Shown here in pieces: positions 58,133 through 64,000 of a stretch of DNA of 64,000 bases. This DNA comes from Ruminiclostridium papyrosolvens C7 (lineage in GTDB: Bacteria; Bacillota; Clostridia; Acetivibrionales; DSM-1351): contig NZ_ATAY01000020.1 of NCBI RefSeq assembly GCF_000421965.1, positions 433,893 to 497,892 of the forward strand. Direction: 5' to 3'. Below the pieces are notes generated by a model. That model was not told the DNA's origin. It ran no database searches and saw only the letters and a list, made by a program, of their open reading frames with translations. The translations under genes and the position numbers were made by a program. Numbering within the stretch: the stretch's first letter is position 1; every line of letters begins with the position of its first letter.

Positions 58133-59170
58133 TTGAAAACTTCAAGATTATCATTACTGGATAAATTTTTAACCTTATGGATATTCCTGGCAATGGGATT
58201 CGGAATAATACTTGGATGGGCAGTCCCCGGATTTTCAGGTATGCTCTCAAAAATGTCAGTTGGAACAACATCATTACCAATAGCAATAGGACTAATAGTA
58301 ATGATGTATCCTCCGTTGGCAAAGGTAAACTACAAAGAACTAGGTAAAGTTTTTAAGAATCCGAAGGTGTTAATTTTATCGCTAGTACAAAACTGGGTTA
58401 TCGGACCAATTCTAATGTTTGTGCTAGCAATTATATTCTTAAAATCGGATTCTGCTTTAATGACAGGATTAATTTTGATTGGTATTGCCAGATGCATAGC
58501 AATGGTTATTGTCTGGAATAGTTTGGCTGACGGTGATAGCGAATATGCTGCAGCTTTAGTAGCATTTAATTCTATCTTCCAAGTAGTATTTTATTCAATA
58601 TTTGCGTATTTATTTGTGACTGTGTTACCGCCTGTTTTTGGTCTGACAGGGTATGAGGTTCATATTTCAATGGGAGAAGTTGCGCTATCTGTAGCTATTT
58701 ATCTTGGTATTCCGTTTATTCTTGGTATGCTCACAAGATTAATAATGGAGCCGCTAAAAGGTACAGACTGGTACACTAAAAAATTTGTTCCTAAAATTAG
58801 CCCTTTAGCTCTTATAGCCTTATTATTTACAATAATTGTAATGTTTATATATAAGGGACAATATATTGTTCAGCTACCGCTTGAAGTTGTTAGGGTAGCA
58901 ATACCACTGTTGATTTACTTTATAGTAATGTTTTCAGCATCTTTCTTTATAAGCTATAAATCAGGAATTGACTATAACAAAACGACTACATTGGCCTTCA
59001 CTGCAGCAAGTAATAACTTTGAACTGGCTATAGCAGTTGCTGTTGCAGTATTTGGAATTGAGTCTAAAGAGGCATTTACTGCAGTTATAGGGCCTCTTGT
59101 AGAGGTGCCTGTTATGATTGGGTTGGTTAATGTGGCTTTATTCTGGAGAAAGAAGTATTTTCTGAAATAA
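58133..59170 (+). CDS. acr3: ACR3-type arsenite efflux permease
   Basis: The 345-residue protein has ten hydrophobic segments and the ACR3 motifs: [18 protein letters not shown] near residue 58, the helix with [13 protein letters not shown] near 118 (Cys is the essential thiol of the family) and [18 protein letters not shown] near 285. It exports arsenite by itself. The start is TTG 58133 behind GGGGGAGTGAG. The arsR gene follows 41 bases later with its own promoter. Confidence 0.95.
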   Translation: MKTSRLSLLDKFLTLWIFLAMGFGIILGWAVPGFSGMLSKMSVGTTSLPIAIGLIVMMYPPLAKVNYKELGKVFKNPKVLILSLVQNWVIGPILMFVLAIIFLKSDSALMTGLILIGIARCIAMVIVWNSLADGDSEYAAALVAFNSIFQVVFYSIFAYLFVTVLPPVFGLTGYEVHISMGEVALSVAIYLGIPFILGMLTRLIMEPLKGTDWYTKKFVPKISPLALIALLFTIIVMFIYKGQYIVQLPLEVVRVAIPLLIYFIVMFSASFFISYKSGIDYNKTTTLAFTAASNNFELAIAVAVAVFGIESKEAFTAVIGPLVEVPVMIGLVNVALFWRKKYFLK

Positions 59171-59176
59171 AAAATA

Positions 59177-59205
59177 TTGACAATTACTAACTGTTCGATT
59201 ACCAT
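59177..59205 (+). promoter_or_regulatory. Promoter of arsR, apparently giving a leaderless mRNA
   Basis: TTGACA (59177-59182), 17-base spacer, TACCAT (59200-59205). The start site would be at or next to the arsR ATG at 59212, and no ribosome binding site precedes it. TGTTCGATT (59192-59200) in the spacer recurs before gshA. Confidence 0.65.
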
Positions 59206-59211
59206 AGAACT

Positions 59212-59520
59212 ATGAAAACATTAGATTTGGTAAAAATATTTAAAGCACTCTCGTGTGAACAAAGATTTAATTTATTTAAAGCCTTGTACGAGTGGTGTGA
59301 AGAAGGCGAGTGTATGGATGGGGAATATACCTGTACAGACGGTATTGAAAAATGTTTTACAAAAGCCTGTTGCTGTATGAACCTGTCCCGATCAACTATT
59401 TCTCATCATTTTAAAGAATTGCAGAATGCAGGATTAATTACTTATACACGAAAAGGTCAAAGCTTTATGTGTAAAATTAATAAGGAAGCAATTCTTTCAA
59501 TCCAAAACTTCTTAAAATAA
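59212..59520 (+). CDS. arsR: ArsR family arsenic-sensing repressor
   Basis: The 102-residue winged-helix protein has eight cysteines before the recognition helix: 15, 29, 34, 41, 48, 53, 54 and 55, followed by LSRSTISHHFKELQNAGLI. The CCC at 53-55 just before the recognition helix is like the As(III) site CVC of classical ArsR; the CMDGEYTC-type loop gives more thiols than usual. It probably represses acr3 and the gsh genes and is released by arsenite. Confidence 0.9.
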   Translation: MKTLDLVKIFKALSCEQRFNLFKALYEWCEEGECMDGEYTCTDGIEKCFTKACCCMNLSRSTISHHFKELQNAGLITYTRKGQSFMCKINKEAILSIQNFLK

Positions 59521-59552
59521 TTTTTTTCCTGATACTAGCATCAGGAAAAAAA
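59521..59552. terminator. Symmetric hairpin after arsR
   Basis: TTTTTTTCCTGAT (59521-59533) pairs perfectly with ATCAGGAAAAAAA (59540-59552). It starts at the base after the arsR stop. On the plus strand no T-run follows, so termination may be partial. Confidence 0.6.
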
Positions 59553-59557
59553 TTTAT

Positions 59558-59572
59558 TATAATTGTTCGATT
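59558..59572 (+). promoter_or_regulatory. -10 box and repeated ArsR-type site before gshA
   Basis: TATAAT (59558-59563) is followed at once by TGTTCGATT (59564-59572), the same nonamer as in the arsR promoter, and then by ATGAAACATTAGA, which resembles the arsR gene start ATGAAAACATTAGA. This suggests the gsh genes are under ArsR and that the control region arose by duplication. Confidence 0.55.
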
Positions 59573-59617
59573 GTTATGAAACATTAGAATATAAAATTAA
59601 AATATTGAGAGGATATT

Positions 59618-61087
59618 ATGAATTGGAAGTTTGAAAAGGTATTGGACATTATTAAAAAAACAGACAGCTCTATTTTGCTAAAAGGTAAATGGGGTATTGA
59701 AAGAGAAGCTCAGAGAGTTACTAAAAGCGGATATTTAGCCTTAACCAATCATCCGGTTGCCTTTGGAAATAAACTTCTAAACAGTGAGGTTACCACTGAT
59801 TTTTCTGAAAGTCAACTGGAACTTGTAACACCACCTCTTTCTTCTGTTGAGGAGGTTTATAAGTATCTGGAAATGTTAACTTTGAAGGTTAACTATGAAC
59901 TTAAAAATGAATTATTATGGCCATTAAGTATGCCTCCAAGATTACCTTCAGAAGAAATTATTCCAATCGCAAAATTTGATGACACACCTGAAGGTAGAGA
60001 GAAGGAAATATACAGACGTGGACTTGCAACCCGCTACGGTAAAAAAATGCAAATGATTTCAGGTATCCATTTTAATTTTTCCTTCACTGATGAACTGTTT
60101 GATATTTTATACAAATATTGGAGTAATGGTGAAGATAAATATGAGTTTATTGATAAAGCGTACTTTTCGATGGCAAGAAATTTCTTGAGATATAGGTGGT
60201 TGTTGATATACCTGTTTGGAGCATCTCCTTCTACAGATAACACATTCAATTCTGTAATTCAAAATGAATTAAAGACGATTAGAAAATGCTGTCCTGAACG
60301 TTGCAATCCTACAAACAATTATAAGAAATATGCGACCTCCTTACGAGTAAGTCGATTCGGTTATTCCAATGGTGAACAAGGCAAATTCACAGTGTCTTAC
60401 AATAGTAAATCTGAATATTTGGAAACTATCAGAAAAATGATGAAAACCAAAAGCAAAAAATACTCAGAAATTGGAATGTTCAAAGATGGTAAACAAATTC
60501 AGCTTAGCGAAAATGTGTTGCAAAAAGACAGTGAATTTTATTCCTCTATACGTCTGAAACAGGTTGTTGAAAAAGGAGAAAGTCAGCTTGATGCTCTTGA
60601 AAAAAGAGGTGTCGGGTATGCTGAAGTACGGATTATAGATGTTAATCCTTATGAAAGGGCAGGAATTAGTCTTGAACAAATGTATTTTTTACAGGTTTTT
60701 ATGCTCTATTGTCTTTTTGAAAATAGTAGAAATATAGAAAGAAAAGAGCTGAATCTTATGAATAAAAATCATAATTTGATTGCTATTTCAGGTTGGAAGA
60801 ACAAGCTTTCTCTTTTCCGTTACACTAGAGGGCAAGTATTGCTAGAGGATTGGGGACAGTACATTTTTTGTAAACTTTCTCAAATAGCAAAGCTTATGGA
60901 TGATGCCGGAAATAGCAACAAATACATGGAATGTGTTATTAATGAATTTGTAAAGTTAATTGATAAATCACTGCTTCCTTCAAATAGAATTATCAATGAT
61001 ATGAAGTTGAAGGGAGATACTTTTATTACTTTTGGAATCAGTAAGGCTATGGAACATAAAAATCAAAACAATACAGGGAGGAACTGA
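59618..61087 (+). CDS. gshA: Glutamate-cysteine ligase, GshA half of a split GshF
   Basis: The 489-residue enzyme joins glutamate and cysteine. GKWGIEREAQRV near residue 22, TTDFSESQLELVTPP near 64, MPPRLPSEE near 106 and GIHFNFSF near 148 match the N-terminal domain of bifunctional GshF. In GshF an ATP-grasp domain follows in the same chain; here the frame ends and that domain is the next gene, three bases away. Glutathione is uncommon in clostridia. Its place after arsR suggests a role in arsenic defence. Confidence 0.9.
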   Translation: MNWKFEKVLDIIKKTDSSILLKGKWGIEREAQRVTKSGYLALTNHPVAFGNKLLNSEVTTDFSESQLELVTPPLSSVEEVYKYLEMLTLKVNYELKNELLWPLSMPPRLPSEEIIPIAKFDDTPEGREKEIYRRGLATRYGKKMQMISGIHFNFSFTDELFDILYKYWSNGEDKYEFIDKAYFSMARNFLRYRWLLIYLFGASPSTDNTFNSVIQNELKTIRKCCPERCNPTNNYKKYATSLRVSRFGYSNGEQGKFTVSYNSKSEYLETIRKMMKTKSKKYSEIGMFKDGKQIQLSENVLQKDSEFYSSIRLKQVVEKGESQLDALEKRGVGYAEVRIIDVNPYERAGISLEQMYFLQVFMLYCLFENSRNIERKELNLMNKNHNLIAISGWKNKLSLFRYTRGQVLLEDWGQYIFCKLSQIAKLMDDAGNSNKYMECVINEFVKLIDKSLLPSNRIINDMKLKGDTFITFGISKAMEHKNQNNTGRN

Positions 61088-61090
61088 AAA

Positions 61091-62077
61091 ATGTTGAAGG
61101 GTTATGAGGCTTTGGAATTATCTACTCAAATGATTATAAAAGAGGCAATACAAAGGGGTATTGATGTAGAAATTTTAGATTGGGATGATAATTTTATCAG
61201 ATTAAGAAAAGCAGGCAAAATCGAGTATTTAAAGCAGGCAACACGTACTTCAATTGACTCGTATATTTCTCCGTTAATTATGGAAAACAAAGAGGTTACG
61301 AAGCAAATATTAAGAGAAAACGAGATTTATGTACCTGATGGGGTAACAATTAAACAAGGTGATGATTATAAAGCAAAGATTTCACGTTTCCGGGGAAAAG
61401 ATATAGTTATTAAGCCTAAATCAACTAACTTCGGTCAAGGTGTAATAATTTTAAAGGGTCCTTATTCAGAGAACGATGTTGTAACTGCTTTAGAGCAGGC
61501 GTTTAAATATGATAGCTCTGTTTTAATCGAAGAATTTATCTCAGGTAAAGAATATAGGTTTTTAGTAATTGGTGAAGAAGTTGCAGCAATTCTTCACAGA
61601 GTACCTGCAAATGTTACGGGAGATGGTAAACACTCAATCGTAGAGCTAGTTGAAGAAAAGAACATGGATCCATTAAGGGGAAAAGGATATGTGACACCAC
61701 TTGAAAAGATACAATTAGGGTTTATTGAAAAGGAATACCTAGCTTTTCAGAGTAAAGATTTTGATTCTGTACCTGAAAAAGATGAAATAGTTTATCTTCG
61801 TGAAAATTCAAATATTAGTACCGGCGGAGACAGTATAGATTTTACAGATGATATTATCAATGAGTACAAAACTATTGCTGTAAAGGCTGCAAAATCTGTG
61901 GGAGCAAAAATATGCGGAGCAGATATTATCATCCTAGACATTAAAGCAAGTCCAAATAAAGATAACTACAGCGTAATTGAGTTAAATTTTAATCCGGCAC
62001 TTCATATACATAATTTCCCTTACAAAGGTAGGAACAGACTAGTTGAAAAGAAGGTTATCGAGCTTTTAGGATTTTAA
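61091..62077 (+). CDS. ATP-grasp glutathione synthetase half of a split GshF
   Basis: The 328-residue enzyme should add glycine to gamma-glutamylcysteine. It matches the C-terminal ATP-grasp part of GshF: SRFRGKDIVIKPKSTNFGQG near residue 98, EEFISGKEYRFLVIGEEV near 150, HRVPANVTGDG near 172 and the metal-binding VIELNFNPALHIH near 303. GGGAGG stands before ATG 61091, overlapping the end of gshA, so the two halves are translated together. Confidence 0.9.
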   Translation: MLKGYEALELSTQMIIKEAIQRGIDVEILDWDDNFIRLRKAGKIEYLKQATRTSIDSYISPLIMENKEVTKQILRENEIYVPDGVTIKQGDDYKAKISRFRGKDIVIKPKSTNFGQGVIILKGPYSENDVVTALEQAFKYDSSVLIEEFISGKEYRFLVIGEEVAAILHRVPANVTGDGKHSIVELVEEKNMDPLRGKGYVTPLEKIQLGFIEKEYLAFQSKDFDSVPEKDEIVYLRENSNISTGGDSIDFTDDIINEYKTIAVKAAKSVGAKICGADIIILDIKASPNKDNYSVIELNFNPALHIHNFPYKGRNRLVEKKVIELLGF

Positions 62078-62109
62078 TTAGGTGAGTAAATTTATATTTT
62101 TTAAATAAT

Positions 62110-62143
62110 ATAGTTGTATGTTGCAACTATTGTATGATACAAT
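62110..62143 (+). promoter_or_regulatory. Promoter and operator-like repeat before the Cys-rich MarR gene
   Basis: ATAGTTG (62110-62116) and CAACTAT (62124-62130) are perfect inverted arms. TTGTAT (62114-62119), 18-base spacer and TACAAT (62138-62143) form a weak promoter in which the repeat would block polymerase. Confidence 0.55.
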
Positions 62144-62164
62144 TTTTCAGGAGGCAATCAAATA

Positions 62165-62608
62165 ATGAATATTACCGATGATTCAAAAAAATTAAGAGAA
62201 CTGATTAGAGTACTTGAAAGAAAGTTGGGTGTTTTAAAGGAAAACCAAACTTCATGCTGCAGTGTCACTTTAGGTCAATGCCATGCTTTAGTTGAAATAG
62301 GACGTTCAGGTAGTATTTCTTTAAATGAGTTGGCAGAATTATTAAATCTCGAAAATAGTACAATGAGCAGAACAGTAAATAACTTGGTTAAGGCAGAACT
62401 GGCAAAAAGAGATATTGACCCGGAAGACAGAAGGTATGTAACCATTTCACTCACAGATAGTGGAGCTAAGCTTTTTACAGAAATTGAGGAAAGTATGAAT
62501 TCATATTTTGGTGAGATATACAATTCAATTCCGGATAATAAAAAATTTCAGGTGTTGGAAAGTTTGGGAATCTTATTGGAAGCGATTGATAAAAACGATT
62601 GTTGTTAG
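62165..62608 (+). CDS. Cys-rich MarR family regulator
   Basis: The 147-residue protein has a winged helix (LNELAELLNLENSTMSRTVNNLV, with wing DPEDRRYVTISLTD) and unusual cysteines: Cys31-Cys32 and Cys39 in TSCCSVTLGQC, and Cys146-Cys147 at the very end. The thiols could bind arsenic or another soft metal, or sense oxidation. It heads a four-gene group with C_GCAxxG_C_C, a methyltransferase and a DUF6485 protein, a set I recall from other clostridia near arsenic genes. Confidence 0.87.
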   Translation: MNITDDSKKLRELIRVLERKLGVLKENQTSCCSVTLGQCHALVEIGRSGSISLNELAELLNLENSTMSRTVNNLVKAELAKRDIDPEDRRYVTISLTDSGAKLFTEIEESMNSYFGEIYNSIPDNKKFQVLESLGILLEAIDKNDCC

Positions 62609-62625
62609 AGAAAGGCGGTTTGATT

Positions 62626-63069
62626 ATGAATAAAGCAGAATGTTCTGAGCAATGTTTTTTAAGTGGATTTAACTGTGCGCAAGCGGTTTTTTCTACATAC
62701 TCAGGTGAATTAGGATTGGACCCTGAATTAGCTTTGAAAATCGCCGGTAGCTTCGGTGGAGGCATGGGGCATATTGGTGAGACTTGTGGTGCTGTTACAG
62801 GTGCAATAATGTTAATTGGTTTAAAACATGGGAAAGTCCGAGTTGATGATACTGCTGCAAAGGAAAAAACCTATACCCTTGTTCAGGAATACAAGAGACA
62901 ATTTGTAGAATTAAATGGTTCAATTAGATGTAAAGAATTATTAGGGTATGATATAAGTGTTCCGAAAGAAATGAGTGCGGCCGGCGAAAAGAATCTTTTT
63001 AAAACGATTTGCCCCAAATTGGTGAGAGATTCCTCTGAAATAGTTGAAAAATTACTGTATTTAAAATAG
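62626..63069 (+). CDS. C_GCAxxG_C_C family protein
   Basis: The 147-residue protein shows the family pattern of spaced cysteines and glycines: CSEQCFLSGFNCAQAVF at the start, IAGSFGGGMGHIGETCGAVTGA in the middle and later KELLGYD and ICPKLV. The family is thought to bind a metal or redox cofactor and is found with redox proteins. ATG 62626 follows AGAAAGGCGG. It is between the MarR and the methyltransferase genes. Confidence 0.9.
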   Translation: MNKAECSEQCFLSGFNCAQAVFSTYSGELGLDPELALKIAGSFGGGMGHIGETCGAVTGAIMLIGLKHGKVRVDDTAAKEKTYTLVQEYKRQFVELNGSIRCKELLGYDISVPKEMSAAGEKNLFKTICPKLVRDSSEIVEKLLYLK

Positions 63070-63075
63070 AAGGGA

Positions 63076-63702
63076 GTGAATCTCATAGATAGTAAATTAT
63101 ATTTTAATGAAGTAGCAAATCAATGGGATACAATGCGGCAGAGATTTTTTTCAGAAGCAGTTCGAGAAAAGGCATATTGTCTTGCAAATGTTAAAGAAGG
63201 GGAAATCGCAGCAGATATTGGAGCCGGCACGGGGTTTATAACTGAAGGTCTTATACAAAAGGGTTTGAGAGTTATTGCTATAGACAGATCAGAAGAAATG
63301 TTGGAGCAGATGAAAAGTAAATTTGGTAGCGGAATAGAATACCTGCAAGGCGAAGCTGAATGTCTCCTAATTGAAAATAATTATGTAAACTATGCAATGG
63401 CAAATATGTATTTACACCATGTTGAAGAACCTTTAGTGGCTATAAGGGAAATGTTTAGAGTACTAAAGCCGGGTGGAAAGCTTGTTATAACTGATTTGGA
63501 TGAACATAATTTTAATTTTCTGAAAACTGAACACCATGACCGCTGGATGGGATTTAAACGTGAAGACGTTAAAAACTGGCTTTATGCTGCCGGTCTTAAA
63601 AACGTAATTGTTGATTGTGCCGGTGGTAATTGCTGTGCAACATCTGATTGCGGGTGTGACAATGCAAATATCAGTATTTTTGTTGCTTATGGAGAAAAAT
63701 AA
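63076..63702 (+). CDS. SAM-dependent methyltransferase, possibly for arsenic
   Basis: The 208-residue class I methyltransferase has motif I VKEGEIAADIGAGTGFITEG near residue 38, AIDRSEEML near 69, and MANMYLHHVEEP near 113 followed by LKPGGKLVITDLDEHN. Near its end it has CAGGNCCATSDCGCD, five cysteines that could hold a soft metal, while typical ArsM cysteines sit elsewhere. The start is uncertain: GTG 63076 has AAGGG almost touching it; ATA 63085 would have ideal spacing but is rare. The role is inferred from neighbours. Confidence 0.82.
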   Translation: MNLIDSKLYFNEVANQWDTMRQRFFSEAVREKAYCLANVKEGEIAADIGAGTGFITEGLIQKGLRVIAIDRSEEMLEQMKSKFGSGIEYLQGEAECLLIENNYVNYAMANMYLHHVEEPLVAIREMFRVLKPGGKLVITDLDEHNFNFLKTEHHDRWMGFKREDVKNWLYAAGLKNVIVDCAGGNCCATSDCGCDNANISIFVAYGEK

Positions 63703-63712
63703 GGGGGCAAAA

Positions 63713-63934
63713 ATGACTTGTAACAGACAAAATAATTTAGGAAACGAGAGTAATTGCAAATGCAGCTTTACACATTGTGAAAATTGGGGTAAATGTTGTT
63801 CGTGTGTTTTATTCCATCGTACCAAAGGCGGCTTACCGGGGTGTTTTTTCACTGAGGAAGCTGAAAAAACGGGTAATAGGGATGTAGACTTTTTTATTAA
63901 GAATGTTGGTGTGCCGTTGAAAGAAACAGATTAA
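63713..63934 (+). CDS. Cys-rich DUF6485 family protein
   Basis: The 73-residue protein has eight cysteines in the pattern CxC-F-HC-NWGKCCSC...PGCFF and no signal peptide. This matches DUF6485, small proteins of clostridia of unknown function, probably binding zinc or iron. ATG 63713 follows AAGGGGG at 63701-63706. It is the last gene of the arsenic/thiol group. Confidence 0.85.
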   Translation: MTCNRQNNLGNESNCKCSFTHCENWGKCCSCVLFHRTKGGLPGCFFTEEAEKTGNRDVDFFIKNVGVPLKETD

Positions 63935-63946
63935 ACGAATACATAA

Positions 63947-64000
63947 AATTGTTATTAAAGGACTGAATCCCGTGTCGGACTCAGTCCTTTAATAACAATT
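63947..64000. terminator. Twenty-base perfect inverted repeat at the right edge
   Basis: AATTGTTATTAAAGGACTGA (63947-63966) and its exact reverse complement (63981-64000) flank a 14-base loop. It probably terminates the arsenic/thiol operon in one or both directions. The repeat reaches the window edge and may continue. Confidence 0.75.

Overview
The window is AT-rich DNA from a low-GC Gram-positive anaerobe. Two secreted glycoside hydrolases ending in type I dockerins (GH5 at 7868-9199, GH9-CBM3-CBM3 at 30202-33051), Clostridium-type ribosome binding sites and many Firmicutes-type regulators point to a mesophilic cellulosome-forming clostridium of the Ruminiclostridium kind. The genus is inferred from gene content, not from a marker gene. 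No rRNA, tRNA or CRISPR array was seen.

Layout. 1-6.8 kb: end of thiI, a DUF2225 protein, an AIR-synthase-like protein, glyA, then a P-type metal ATPase behind a structured RNA with an intrinsic terminator (probable NiCo-type riboswitch). 6.8-9.3 kb: AraC regulator divergent from the GH5 cellulase. 9.4-16.4 kb: accessory region with a probable rifampin phosphotransferase, a GIY-YIG-like protein, an HTH-desulforedoxin-superoxide-reductase fusion, an MFS efflux pump with a 12-codon leader peptide and attenuator, a GyrI-like protein and a DUF2935 protein. 16.5-20 kb: a NifD/NifK-like pair without NifH, behind a strong promoter and a long structured leader. 20-27.5 kb: small unknown proteins, a MarR-membrane-DUF6544 operon, a XerD-type recombinase, a phosphoesterase, an NlpC/P60 protein and a beta-propeller lipoprotein. 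27.6-30 kb: TauE/DUF1634 pair and a BtrH-like protein. 30-35 kb: GH9 cellulase and a secreted CotH-like protein.

35.2-45.6 kb is a complete sulfate uptake and assimilation cluster: Sbp, CysT, CysW, CysA, a frameshifted ROK regulator, CysH of APS-reductase type, CysD, CysN with a decayed APS-kinase tail, a siroheme/4Fe-4S reductase and a thioredoxin-reductase-like flavoprotein. The lost kinase P-loop and the four Fe-S cysteines of CysH agree with a route from APS straight to sulfite. A yybP-ykoY Mn riboswitch and a TerC exporter follow (45.6-46.6 kb).

46.8-57.1 kb: a YesM/YesN two-component system, an Rbs-type ABC importer, and SDR, RpiB, DhaK and DhaL. This set matches a tetritol or tetrulose route ending in erythrose 4-phosphate. 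57.2-64 kb: a SurA-N-like membrane-anchored protein, then an arsenic/thiol island: ACR3, ArsR (apparently leaderless mRNA), a GshF glutathione synthase split in two genes, a Cys-rich MarR, a C_GCAxxG_C_C protein, a methyltransferase and a Cys-rich DUF6485 protein.

The points most worth follow-up are the NifDK-like pair with its RNA leader, the HTH-desulfoferrodoxin fusion, the MFS attenuator, the tetritol operon and the split-GshF arsenic island.
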